NCBI GenBank assembly: GCA_949130495.1
Contig: OX422221.1
Coordinates: forward strand, 159,621,241 to 159,685,240
Source of the DNA: Sambucus nigra
Lineage: Eukaryota; Streptophyta; Magnoliopsida; Dipsacales; Adoxaceae
DNA: 64,000 nt
Reading direction: 5' to 3'
Under the pieces are notes generated by a model. It did no database searches, was not told the origin of the DNA, and saw only the letters and a program-made list of their open reading frames with translations. Below, piece after piece: positions 34,944-46,623 of this stretch; the first letter of the stretch is position 1, and the number at the start of each line of letters is the position of its first letter. Made by a program: the position numbers and the translations under genes.

Positions 34944-37929
34944 TGTAATACCCCGTACTTTTGACTATATTTATTTTGAGGATTAATTAATTAAATGCGT
35001 ATTAATTGGAAATTAATCCGGGATAAAAATACTAATGTGATGCGAATTGGTATTTGATTATGTGCATATATGATTATATATGAACTTGGTATTATGAAAT
35101 TTGTCGTGAGATTTATATACGGCGATTTGGAAATTTTGTCGAGATGCGTGGGACCGCCGCGTCACGGGGTAATATTTTGATGATAAAAAGTGAATTTAAA
35201 ATCTATAATTCGTATGGTCGTTTTGAGCGTGCCAACGCGTCCGGAAGGGTCGAGATAGTCAGAAAACACTAGCCGGGGGTATAGTTTGGGTCTCGGGGTA
35301 TTTTTAGGCCATACCGGTAACTTAAAGGGTATTTTGGTAATTTTACATTTTTAGGAATTAAAAGTGACGAAAATTAGAGATGTAAATTTGATGTGGATTA
35401 AACCCATTAAGCCCATTAACCAACCCATATTAACCTAGAAGGCTACGTAGGTTGTCATTTAGGTTTTCTAAGTTTCCCCAAATCAAACCCTAGCCACCTT
35501 AAGCCACCATTAGAGAGGAAGCTTGGAGAGAAAAAATTCTGCATAAATTCTTCACCAAATCAACACCAAATCCGGAATCAAACCAAGGCAAGTGATTTAA
35601 ATTACATTCCTTATGCAGTGAATGCTTTTTCCATGTTAGAAACATTGTTAATCAATCTTATATAAGAGTTAAAAGAAAACCCATGAAATTGGAAGATTGT
35701 TGTTTAAATTTTGGGATAGGTTTGCATGTAGAAACATTGTTTGAAGATTTAATTCAGAGATTTCATATCTATGTGATGTATAAACGGATTAAAATCTGGG
35801 AAATTTTGATGAGAAGAATCTAGGGTTTATGTTCTTGAAGAAAATTGGGAATTTATGTAGAAACCTTGTGATTTAATGATGTTTAGAAGGTATTAAACCC
35901 CTTTAATGATGTTAGTATAGCACCTTGACATGTTTGAGGATGATTAGAGAACTCAATATATTGTAGGAACGAATTTTAGAAGAGGTTTGAGGAGTAAAAA
36001 TGGTGAAAAACGAATTGGGGAAAAATCTGGGCCGAAACTGGTCACTCGTTAGAAGCAGACCCCAGGTCGTTCGAACGAACTCGTTCGAATAAGCTTCTAA
36101 CGAGTTGACCAGTCGTTATTAACGAGTAGGGATTTCGTTTGATATCTCGTTCGAACGAGATATCGTTAGAAGGGACAGTTCGTTCGAACGAACTGGGATC
36201 TCGTTCGAACAGCCTCGTTCGAACGAGACTTCTAACGAGATGACAGTCCAAACTCGTTCGAACACTCGTTTGAACGAGACTTCTAACGAGCTGGCAGTTT
36301 GGGCCATTTTGGACTGTTTTGACTTTTGGAGTTCCGTAAACTGATTTGAGGATATAGATATCATTCCGTAGATATAGTAATGATAGGATTGGGACATTTG
36401 GGTATTCATGAGGAGAAATTTACATACGAGAGTTGTATTACATGGACGGTTTGGGTCGAGACGTGAGTGTCCACTACGACGTGAGAATTAATTATGACAC
36501 GTATGATTATAAACCGGTATAGTATGAATTGTGATAATTATAGTTAGTACGAGAATGCGATATGTACTACGATTAAAATATGGTATTACTAAGACATGTG
36601 TTTACTTAGTATTGGTATATGGATTGTTTGTATGACATACCTTCCATACTTGCTATCACGGGAGGTTGCGTTCGCTTAGGACCCTCTAATCCTTGTGTGT
36701 CTACGGGGGGGATATAGACTGGTACCTCGATGAACATAGGTCATAGAAAGACTTATTGTGATATTAATAAGTCCGCTGATCATGGGAGCGTAGGTATGTG
36801 CGTGACCCATGTGATGGTGACTGTGTTCGCCTCCATTATTTGTGATGTTGTTATCGGTAAACTATTCCTGAGAGATTCGGAATATGTAATCCTTATGTAC
36901 GTGATGTACCGGGATGGATAGCAGAGTATGTGTGCACCACAGCTTAGTTCGCGGGGTGCTTGTATTGTATATTTATGATATGAATAATATACATTAAATT
37001 AATGGGAATCCTCATGTTAATGTTGTAAAAATATTACGGTATTATTTCGAGTTATATAATGAGTTAACTGATAGTTATATCAATGGTATATTTAGTAACT
37101 GAGTTCACGTTAAACCCCTATTTAATTACGAGCGTTGTTATGTTAAATGGAACTGAGTAATATGGGTAGAACCTTTGGCAGTCTAGCTAGTTATGTTGTC
37201 AGTTAGCTAGTAGTATGGGTCGATATAGATGGGTACTTACGTTAGGAGTGCACAGTTAGACGAGAGGTGAGAATATCATGCGAGTGTACGTCCTAACATG
37301 TACTTTGCATTTAATGTTTTAAATGTTTTTAAACCACTTGCAGGTTTTTAAAATATAACTCCACATTCGGGCTCTGACCCGTTTGCTTTGCAAATCTTTT
37401 TCTTTGTAAAACCATTTTTAGGTGCCCAGCCACAAGGACACCAAGTATAGGATACTCATTCAGGTGACGAGCTGTAGCTGCTTGTGGAAGCTACAGGGAT
37501 TTGCATGTAGACGCTTCTATCTTTTGGATTCCAGAGTCACCATCTATCAGTTGTAGGGCATGTTGCCCATTTCTTTAGAGACATATTTTATATTTCAGTT
37601 TTCAGACTTTAGCATGTTTTATTTCAGTTTCGGTTATTCATTTCAGTTATGGGATTGTAGTGAGGAGTTTTCTCCAGACTTTATTTACTCTATTGTGATG
37701 GTTATTCGTTTTACTTCAGTATGGTGAATGGTGTTATTTATTTCTTCATTACACTTGTTGCATGTTAATCAGACTTAAATTAAAATTTGGACTTACTTTT
37801 TAAATACTAGGTGGTTAGAAATAATAAAAATGTTTTCGACAGTGATGCTATGAACTGAGCCAACTTGGCATTTTGAATTAATTTTATAAAGGAGTAGCTA
37901 CCCGGTATTTAATTAGTCGGGGTGTCACA
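34944..37929 (+). mobile_element. 5' LTR of the full-length chromovirus
   Basis: TGTAATACCCCGTAC...CGGGGTGTCACA, 2986 bp. Contents in order: GACTATCTCGACCCTT-like block (minus strand sense GTCGAGATAGTC, near 35250), a candidate GC-type splice donor AAG|GCAAGT at 35588, the palindrome cluster at 36043-36290, the CGGGCTCTGACCCG block near 37370, and a candidate acceptor TTTTTAG|GTGCCCAG at 37421. I do not see a convincing TATA box. The short ORFs inside are not conserved as proteins. Confidence 0.95.
36043..36290. repeat. TCGTTCGAACGA palindrome cluster in 5' LTR
   Basis: At least five TTCGAACGA-centred palindromes occur, including a perfect 24-bp palindrome at 36141-36164 (core TATCTCGTTCGAACGAGATA) and a perfect 20-bp one, CAGTTCGTTCGAACGAACTG, at 36176-36195. 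A second motif, CTTCTAACGAG or its complement CTCGTTAGAAG, alternates with them. It can pair over long range: ACTCGTTAGAAGC near 36046 and GCTTCTAACGAGT near 36090. The cluster lies about 1.1-1.35 kb from the LTR start. Confidence 0.95.
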
Positions 37930-37931
37930 GG

Positions 37932-37943
37932 TGGTATCAGAGC
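37932..37943 (+). promoter_or_regulatory. Primer-binding site for initiator tRNA-Met
   Basis: TGGTATCAGAGC starts 2 bp after the LTR end. It is the standard complement of the 3' end of plant initiator tRNA-Met used by most gypsy and copia elements to start minus-strand synthesis. Confidence 0.95.
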
Positions 37944-38112
37944 ATCAGGTTCTAGTGTCCTTTAGGATCTGTACGGCTATTATGTTTCTGCTACGTTTCT
38001 TTGATATAGAGCCCTATATTTTAGGACTGTTGTACTCTTTTTGTGTATGCTTCGTTCTTCAGCTATTTTAAGTTTATAAACTGCGGACTTATAAACTTTG
38101 TTCTTATTTCAG

Positions 38113-41100
38113 ATGCCTCCACGACGTGCACAACGAGTTCCTAGGAATGCAATGCCCGAACCCCAGCCCGCTCCAGTTCAGGGCATGATGAACGCCGCTG
38201 AGGTTGCTGCTATAGTAGCCCAAGCGGTAAATGTCGCGATTGCCGTGATTCAGCAGGCACCGCCTCAGGCGCCGGTTGTCGCGCCAGCACAGGTTAATGC
38301 ATTCCCGTCTGCTTGGGATCGTGTACGTGACGCTTTTCAGAAAGCGCATCCGCCAGAGTTTGTAGGTAGCTCAGACGTGGTAGTCTCGAGCCAATGGAGG
38401 AAGGACATACAGAGGCATTTGAGGATGCATGAGTGCACTGATGTTCAGAAACAGGTGCTAGCTACTTTCAAGCTAGTGGGATCTGCACTACAGTGGTGGG
38501 AGTCTATTACCACCGTGGAGGAGAGGGATACCCTTACGATTCAGGAGTTCTGGGTGCGGTTTGACCGCAAGTACTTTTCGTCCGCAGTTCATACAGAGAT
38601 GAGGAGGAAACTGATGTGTTTGAAGCAGGAGGGCAAGACAGTGGCCGAGTATGAGGCCGAGTTCACTAACCTGTTGAATATCGTTCCAGACGAGATTCCA
38701 ACAGAGAAGAAGAAGATAGAGAAGTTCACCGACGGGTTGAATTGGAGGATCCGTCAGCATCTGCTAGGGAACCTATCGTTGGCCACGTATTCTGATGTGG
38801 TTAACGCTGCATTATTACACTGCCAGGACCACCGTTTTCATATGGCCGAGGGCAAGCGGTCGGGGGAGTCTAGCCATCAGGGCAGGACTAGAGGATATGG
38901 TGCCAGCGGGGCACAAACCGGTCAGGGGCAGAGACAGAATGAGCAGGGTACCCAGCAGGGGGATAATAAGAGGTTCCGGTCAGGGAACTACAGGCAGGGA
39001 CAGGGAGGTTTCCGTCAGGGCCATCAGGGTCCAAACGGCCATCAGGGCCAGCAGGGGCAGAATGGGCAACAGTTTGATCAGGGCCAGCAGGTCCAAGGGA
39101 GGAATGGTAACGGCCACCAGGGCCGGGGATAGCAGGGGCAGAGGGGAGAGAACTTCCCAGGGAAGTGCTTTACTTGTGGCAAGACTGGCCATAAGAAGCA
39201 GGATTGTCCTGATAGGGGCAGGGCCCCACAACAGCAGCAGCAGGGTGCTCACCAGGAGCCACAGAGACCTATGTTTCCCGTCGCTCTTCCCGCACCGCCA
39301 CAGATGGCAGCATTGCCACCCATTCCAGCAGTCCCATCTCAGCAGGGGCAGCTACAGTATGGACGTGTCTACAATGTTCACCAGGCTGCAGTTCCACAGG
39401 CACCGCCCGCGATCGAGGGTACGTTTCCTATCCATGGAACTATGGGTCGGGTGTTATTTGATACGGGTGCTACACATTGTTTCATAGCTACACACTTCGC
39501 GAAAGCTTTAGGGTTGTTAGCTACGGCAGAGAGCACAGTGACGTGTGTCGACTCACCATTAGGGAGTGGGTCACTTATTTTCTTTATATGCCAGGGAGTG
39601 GGGGTAGAGATCGGTGGTTTGGTATTGCCTGCAGACATGTTAGTGTTAGACATGCATGTTCACGATGTGATCATCGGTATGGATTGGCTCGTAGCATATA
39701 GGGCCATGATTGATTGCTTCAGCGGGAGCATTGTTTTTGCCATTCCGGGGCAAGAGATGTTTATAGTGGCGATGCCTCGCCCAGAGGGAGGATCGACCGC
39801 TCATCTGTATTACATTGAGGAGGATACCTCTAAGGAGGTTGTGATTCCTTTAGATTCGATCCCGGTTGTCAGGGAGTATTCAGATGTGTTTCAGTAGATA
39901 CCAGGCTTACCGCCCAGTCGGGAGATAGACTTCGTTATAGATTTGCTACCGGGTACGAGACCTATATCACGTGCACCGTACCGTATGGCTCCAGCTGAGA
40001 TGCGAGAGCTACGGGATCAGATAGAGCAGCTGTTAGGGCAGGGCTTTATTCGCAGGAGTACCTCACCTTGGGGCGCTCCAGTTTTGTTTGTGAAGAAGAG
40101 GGATGGTTCACTGAGATTGTGCGTGGACTACCGAGAGTTGAATAAGGTCACGATACGGAATAAGTATCCGTTGCCTCAAATCGATGACTTGTTCGACCAG
40201 TTGAGAGGAGCTTCTTTCTTCTCGAAGATTGACTTGAGGTCGGGATACCATCAGTTGCGTATCAGGGAGGAGGACGTCTCGAAGACTGCGTTCTTATCGA
40301 GATATGGTTCTTATGAGTTTCGGGTTATGCCTTTCGGCTTGACCAACGCTCCAGCAGTGTTTATGGACTTGATGAATAGGGTGTTCAGAGATTTCCTAGA
40401 TCAGTTTGTCATTGTCTTCATTGATGACATTCTGGTTTACTCTCAGACAGAGGAGGAGCACGCCGAGCATTTGAGGCAGGTTTTGCAGACACTTCGTCAG
40501 AACGAGCTGTATGCAAAATATGAGAAGTACGGGTTTTGGCTGAAGGAAGTCCAGTTCTTGGGTCACATTATTTCCGACCAGGGAATATCGGTTGATCCGG
40601 GGAAGGTATCATCGGTGAGGGAGTGGGGACAGCCCACGACACCAACGGAGATTCGTAGTTTCTTGGGTCTAGCAGGATACTACATGAGGTTTATTCGGGG
40701 TTTCTCAGAGATAGCAGGTCCTTTGACACATCTTACTCGTAAAGGTGTGCCGTTCATTTGGAGTGATGCCTGTCAGTTGGCATTCGATGAATTGAAGGAC
40801 AAGTTGACCTCAGCACCTGTGTTAGCATTGCCGAGACCGGGAGTTGAGTATTTGGTTTACACCGACGCGTCTTTGCAAGGACTGGGAGGTGTATTACAGC
40901 AGGAGAGACAGGCCATAGCTTATGCTTCCCGTAAGCTTAAACCTCATGAGAAGAATTACCCCACGCATGATTTGGAGTTGGCAGCGGTAGTATTTGCCTT
41001 ACGAATTTGGAGGCACTATCTTTTGGGGGAGAAGTTTCAGCTGTTCACGGACCACAAGTCACTACAGTATCTGTTCACGCAAAAGGAATTGAATATGCGG

Positions 41101-42747
41101 CAGCGTAGGTGGTTTGAATTTGTGAAGGACTACCAGTTCGACATCCAGTACCACCCGGGTAAGGCTAACGTGGTAGCAGACGCGTTGAGCCGCAGGCCAG
41201 CAGATGAGGTGGCAGAGGTGTGGAAAGCTAAGTGGAAGGAATTGGGACACCAGGATGCAGTGGCCCGATCTTTCATGTCTGTGATGACCGTTACCCCACA
41301 AATTGTCATGAGGATAGTACGGGCACAGGCTAATGACTCGTTCTTTCAGGAGCAGATAGTTCGATTGCTAGCAGAGGGAGCCGAGTCCTATACCGTTAGC
41401 TCGGACGGGGGATTGCGCTTCAATGGGAGATTGGTAGTTCCGGAAGGGGAAGAATTGCGGCACGATGTTATGGCAGAGTCGCACGGCTCACGGTTCACGG
41501 TACATCCCGGAGGGGACAAAATGTACCAAGACATGAGACGGCAATATTGGTGGAGCGGTATGAAGAGAGATATCGCTGAGTTTGTCTCGAAATGCGCCAC
41601 TTGTCAGCTTGTAAAAGTGGATCATCAGAGACCATCAGGATTGCTACAGCCGTTGGAGGTTCCGGTGTGGATGTGGGAGAGCATATTCATGGATTTTGTC
41701 ACGGGGTTCCCTATGTCGCAGAGGGGTCACGACTCCGTTTGGGTAATTGTGGACAGGTTGTCCAAGGTCGCTCACTTCTTACCCGTAAGGACTGACTACA
41801 CTACGGGACAGTATGCCCAGCTCTTCATTTCAGAGATTGTGAGACTTCACGGTGTGCCCCTAAATATCGTGTCTGACAGAGACAAGATATTTGTTTCGAG
41901 GTTTTGGGAAAGTTTCCAGGAGGCAATGGGCACGGAATTGCGGTTGAGTACGTCTTATCATCCGTAGACCGATGGGCAGACAGAGCGCACCAATCAGATG
42001 TTGGAGGACATGCTACACATGTGCATTATTGACTTCGGGGGTGGATGGGAGCAGTACCTTCCACTGGTGGAGTTTGCTTACAACAACTCCCATCAGTTCA
42101 CTATTGGCATGGCTCCGTTTGAGGCATTGTACGGTAGGCCTTGTCGTTCCCCAGTATGTTGGTTGGAGGTGGGGGACAACAAACTACTTGGGACGGAAGT
42201 AATTCAGGATACTTCGGCAAGGATTGAGTTGATTCGGAGTCGCATTCGGGTAGCTCAAGACAGGCAGAAGAGTTATGCTGATGCGAAGAGGTTTTTCAGG
42301 GAGTTCCAAGTAGGGGACCAGGTTTTGCTCAGGGTATCTCCAATGAAGGGGATTATGCGATTCGGGAAGAAGGGGAAGTTGGCACCGAGGTATGTGGGGC
42401 CGTTTCCTATTATTGAGCGGATCGGACCGGTTGCGTATAGACTTGGACTACCGGAGCACTTGCATCTGATTCACGACGTGTTCCATATTTCCTCGCTGAG
42501 GAAATACCTTAGAAATGATTTGGATCATTCTCACATTGCTGTGGAGGACATCGATCTCCAGCCGGATAGCTCCTACGAGGAGGGGCCAATTGCTATTTTG
42601 GACCGAAGCGAGAGGAAACTGCGGTCAAAGATAGTCCCGTTAGTGCGTGTTCAGTGGCGACATCACAATGTCGAGGAGTCCACATGGGAGCGCGAGGATG
42701 AGATGCGCGAACGGTATCCAGAGCTGTTTTTAGCAGGTACTTTCTAG
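38113..42747 (+). pseudogene. Chromovirus gag-pol polyprotein, one frame with three TAG stops
   Basis: The frame is uninterrupted for 1544 codons except for TAG at 39130, 39895 and 41965; no frameshift is seen. The start chosen is ATG 38113 (MPPRRAQRVP); the frame is also open a little upstream but without ATG. Domains: gag with WRKDIQRHL, LQWWES and DRKYF; a G/Q-rich tail; zinc knuckle CFTCGKTGHKKQDC (residue ~352); aspartic protease DTGA (~450); RT with FIDD (~769); RNase H with YTDAS (~916); integrase HHCC (~1120-1165); catalytic D ~1194, D ~1255 and E ~1291 with the D-35-E spacing; chromodomain near 1505-1540 (VRVQWRHHNVEESTWERED). Stop 1 precedes the zinc knuckle, stop 2 lies between protease and RT, and stop 3 is six codons before the catalytic glutamate. 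All other key residues look intact. Confidence 0.95.
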
Positions 42748-42774
42748 TTTTGAATTTCGGGACGAAATTCAGTT

Positions 42775-42789
42775 ATTAGGGGGGAAGTA
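42775..42789 (+). promoter_or_regulatory. Polypurine tract of the chromovirus
   Basis: ATTAGGGGGGAAGTA directly abuts the TGTAATACC start of the 3' LTR. The same tract in reverse complement abuts the LTR of the composite insertion at 32739-32752. It primes plus-strand DNA synthesis. Confidence 0.9.
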
Positions 42790-45776
42790 TGTAATACCCC
42801 GTACTTTTGACTATATTTATTTTGAGGATTAATTAATTAAATGCGTATTAATTGGAAATTAATCCGGGATAAAAATACTAATGTGATGCGAATTGGTATT
42901 TGATTATGTGCATATATGATTATATATGAACTTGGTATTATGAAATTTGTCGTGAGATTTATATACGGCAATTTGGAAATTTTGTCGAGATGCGTGGGAC
43001 CGCCGCGTCACGGGGTAATATTTTGATGATAAAAAGTGAATTTAAAATTTATAATTCGTATGGTCATTTTGAGCGCGCCAACGCGTCCGGAAGGGTCGAG
43101 ATAGTCAGAAAACACTAGCCGGGGGTATAGTTTGGGTCCCGGGGTATTTTTAGGCCATACCGGTAACTTAAAGGGTATTTTGGTAATTTTACATTTTTAG
43201 GAATTAAAAGTGACGAAAATTAGAGATGTAAATCTGATGTGGATTAAACCCATTAAGCCCATTAACCAACCCATATTAACCTAGAAGGCTACGTAGGTTG
43301 TCATTTAGGTTTTCTAAGTTTCCCCAAATCAAACCCTAGCCACCTTAAGCCACCATTAGAGAGGAAGCTTGGAGAGAAGAAATTCTGCAGAAATTCTTCA
43401 CCAAATCAACACCAAATCCGGAATCAAACCAAGGCAAGTGATTTAAATTACATTCCTTATGCGGTGAATGCTTTTTCCATGTTAGAAACATTGTTAATCA
43501 ATCTTATATAAGAGTTAAAAGAAAACCCATGAAATTGGAAGATTGTTGTTTAAATTTTGGGATAGGTATGCATGTAGAAACATTGTTTGAAGATTTAATT
43601 CAGAGATTTCATATCTATGTGATGTATAAACGGATTAAAATCTGGGAAATTTTGATGAGAAGAATCTAGGGTTTATGTTCTTGAAGAAAATTGGGAATTT
43701 ATGTAGAAACCTTGTGATTTAATGATGTTTAGAAGGTATTAAACCCCTTTAATGATGTTAGTATAGCACCTTGGCATGTTTGAGGATGATTAGAGAACTC
43801 AATATATTGTAGGAACGAATTTTAGAAGAGGTTTGAGGAGTAAAAATGGTGAAAAACGAATTGGGGAAAAATCTGGGCCGAAACTGGTCACTCGTTAGAA
43901 GCAGACCCCAGGTCGTTCAAACGAACTCGTTCGAACGAGCTTCTAACGAGTTGACCAGTCGTTATTAACGAGTAGGGATTTCGTTCGATATCTCGTTCGA
44001 ACGAGATATCGTTAGAAGGGACAGTTCGTTCGAACGAACTGGGATCTCGTTCGAACAACCTCGTTCGAACGAGACTTCTAACGAGATGACAGTCCAAACT
44101 CGTTCGAACACTCGTTTGAACGAGACTTCTAACGAGCTGGTAGTTTGGGCCATTTTGGACTGTTTTGACTTTTGGAGTTCCGTAAACTGATTTGAGGATA
44201 TAGATATCATTCCGTAGATATAGTAATGATAGGATTGGGACATTTGGGTATTCATGAGGAGAAATTTACATACGAGAGTTGTATTACATGGACGGTTTGG
44301 GTCGAGACGTGAGTGTCCACTACGATGTGAGAATTAATTATGACACGTATGATTATAAACCGGTATAGTACGAATTGTGATAATTATAGTTAGTACGAGA
44401 ATGCGATATGTACTACGATTAAAATACGGTATTACTAAGACATGTGTTTACTTAGTATTGGTATATGGATTGTTTGTATGACATACCTACCATACTTGCT
44501 ATCACGGGAGGTTGCGTTCGCTTAGGACCCTCTAATCCTTGTGTGCCTACGGGAGGGATATAGACTGGTACCTCGATGAACATAGGTCATAGAAAGACTT
44601 ATTGTGATATTAATAAGTCCGCTGATCATGGGAGCGTAGGTATGTGCGTGACCCATGTGATGGTGACTGTGTTCGCCTCCATTATTTGTGATGTTGTTAT
44701 CGGTAAACTATTCCTGAGAGATTCGGAATATGTAATCCTTATGTACGTGATGTACCGGGATGGATAGCAGAGTATGTGTGCACCACAGCTTAGTTCGCGG
44801 GGTGCTTGTATTGTATATTTATGATATGAATAATATACATTAAATTAATGGGAATCCTCATGTTAATGTTGTAAAAATATTACGGTATTATTTCGAGTTA
44901 TATAATGAGTTAACTGATGGTTATATCAATGGTATATTTAGTAACTGAGTTCACGTTAAACCCCTATTTAATTACGAGCGTTGTTATGTTAAATGGAACT
45001 GAGTAATATGGGTAGAACCTTTGGCAGTCTAGCTAGTTATGTTGTCAGTTAGCTAGTAGTATGGGTCGATATAGATGGGTACTTACGTTAGGAGTGCACA
45101 GTTAGACGAGAGGTGAGAATATCATGCGAGTGTACGTCCTAACATGTACTTTGCATTTAATGTTTTAAATGTTTTTAAAGCACTTGCAGGTTTTTAAAAT
45201 ATAACTCCACATTCGGGCTCTGACCCGTTTGCTTTGCAAATATTTTTCTTTGTAAAACCATTTTTAGGTGCCTAGCCACAAGGACACCAAGTATAGGATA
45301 CTCATTCAGGTGACGAGCTGTAGCTGCTTGTGGAAGCTACAGGGATTTGCATGTAGACGCTTCTATCTTTTGGATTCCAGAGTCACCATCTATCAGTTGT
45401 AGGGCATGTTGCCCATTTCTTTAGAGACATATTTTATATTTCAGTTTTCAGACTTTAGCATGTTTTATTTCAGTTTCGGTTATTCATTTCAGTTATGGGA
45501 TTGTAGTGAGGATTTTTCCTCCAGACTTTATTTACTCTATTGTGATGGTTATTCGTTTTACTTCAGTATGGTGAATGGTGTTATTTATTTCTTCATTACA
45601 CTTGTTGCATGTTAATCAGACTTAAATTAAAATTTGGACTTACTTTTTAAATACTAGGTGGTTAGAAATAATAAAAATGTTTTCGACAGTGATGCTATGA
45701 ACTGAGCCAACTTGGCATTTTGAATTAATTTTATAAAGGAGTAGCTACCCGGTATTTAATTAGTCGGGGTGTCACA
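42790..45776 (+). mobile_element. 3' LTR of the full-length chromovirus
   Basis: 2987 bp, near-identical to the 5' LTR. Its palindrome cluster (43889-44135) keeps a perfect 26-bp palindrome at 43986-44011 where the 5' copy has 24 bp, because the 5' copy carries a C-to-T change. The candidate splice donor (43434) and acceptor blocks are also conserved, though GGTGCCCAGCC reads GGTGCCTAGCC here. Confidence 0.95.
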
Positions 45777-45781
45777 CAAAG

Positions 45782-46414
45782 TCCTATCCACCTCAATATG
45801 CACTCCCTCACAATCCATCCCCAGTAGCTACTGCACATCAATGGGAGTCACCATCATCTCCCCAAATTCAAAATGAAAGGTGTAGGTGGTGTCTGGCCAC
45901 CTCTACCCCAGAGCATAGAGAACAGTCGTAAAATAAGGCATCTCATCCAAATCAGACACAAGTCTCCCGAAATTGACTAATGACACCATCCAATGAACTA
46001 CAGACAAAAGATTCTTCCAAACATCCCTAAGCCATGTCGTCCCTCGAGAACGCCTAGTCAACATATAAACATCAGATTGTCAAAAGAAAAAAGAAAAAAC
46101 CCTTGTTAAAATTCAAGAAATAAGGAAATATCACCAAGGGAAAATGGAAGAGAATACCAAAGGTCATCAATACTTACATAACCACCAGGGTTCACCACCC
46201 TAGAAGAGCGATGATGAGTAGTATCACACAAGAGATTTCGATCATCCGCTATTGGCTCGAATGAGTTAAAAGAGTTTTTGTTGCCCAAAGTAAGGGGCAC
46301 CCTAGCCCTCAATTCCAAGCCTGCCCAATCGTCATCATCATGCCACGCCATATGTGTTGATCTACTTGAGAACTTAACCATATTTTGAATTAGGAACACT
46401 AGCATAATTTTCAA
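45782..46414 (-). pseudogene. 5' exons of a plant-mobile-domain-like gene
   Basis: Exon 1 runs from ATG 46350 (MAWHDDDDWAGLELRARVPL) or ATG 46414 to a donor TAT|GTAAGT at 46177. Exon 2 begins near 46053 after GTTGACTAG|. Exon 2 carries FGRLVSDLDEMPYFTTVLYA, then RW-PDTTYTFHFEFGEMMVT and IDV..LLGMDCEG. These match the plant mobile domain hallmark (LVERWRPETHTFH.P.GE.TITL.DV..LLGLP.DG). Two in-frame stops occur within that block (after YALG and after DVQ), so it is a pseudogene. The gene continues across the chromovirus at 34910-34943 and 28560-29785. Mobile-domain proteins occur both as host silencing factors (MAIN/MAIL family) and inside transposable elements; here the surroundings favour the latter. 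Confidence 0.65.
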
Positions 46415-46473
46415 AACGTAATTTCAAAAGAAGGCAAGTTAGAAAGCTATGAAAAATGAGGAGAACCTGGCCT

Positions 46474-46623
46474 CTTTTTATAGGAAGCTAAGGGGCATGT
46501 AGATCGGCATCTCCCTGCCACCCATCGATCGACACTATCCATGCACCTACTCGCGGTACCTCAAAAGCCCATGCCACTTACATTTAGCACTATCCCATCC
46601 ATGCCAGTCGGCACCCTTTTTTA
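46474..46623 (-). promoter_or_regulatory. Promoter-like region of the mobile-domain gene
   Basis: Minus-strand order: TGCCGACTGGCA (46612-46623), TCGATCGATGGG (about 46522-46533), GATGCCGATCTACATGCCCC, then TATAAAAAG (46474-46482), 60-125 bp upstream of the candidate ATGs. Motif order matches the promoter of the Tat/Ogre-like LTR (19033-19140). Confidence 0.55.

Larger units (their letters stand above)
34944..45776 (+). mobile_element. Full-length Ty3/gypsy chromovirus (Tekay/Del-like), 10.8 kb
   Basis: 5' LTR 34944-37929 and 3' LTR 42790-45776 are nearly identical, about 25-30 differences by eye in 2986 bp, mostly transitions. The target duplication CAAAG flanks both ends (34939-34943, 45777-45781). 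It has a PBS for initiator tRNA-Met after the 5' LTR, one gag-pol frame ending in a chromodomain, and a polypurine tract before the 3' LTR. Long 3-kb LTRs and the C-terminal chromodomain point to Tekay/Del. It inserted into an antisense plant-mobile-domain-like gene remnant. Three TAG codons make it non-autonomous as it stands. Confidence 0.96.

Noticed and set aside
36042..36409. Minus-strand ORFs in the chromovirus LTR, conserved at 43888-44255
   Set aside because: They are conserved only because the two LTRs are near-identical; the peptides are translations of the palindrome cluster.
36730..36921. 63-codon ORF in the LTR, identical at 44576-44767
   Set aside because: Identity reflects LTR duplication during retrotransposition; other family LTRs do not keep the frame open.
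39130..39132. TAG as a programmed gag-pol readthrough signal
   Set aside because: It lies before the zinc knuckle rather than at the gag-pol boundary, and two further TAGs follow; mutation is simpler.
38795..39487. 230-codon ORF overlapping gag in another frame
   Set aside because: It is a shadow of the Q/G-rich gag tail with no domain; the main frame carries the conserved motifs.
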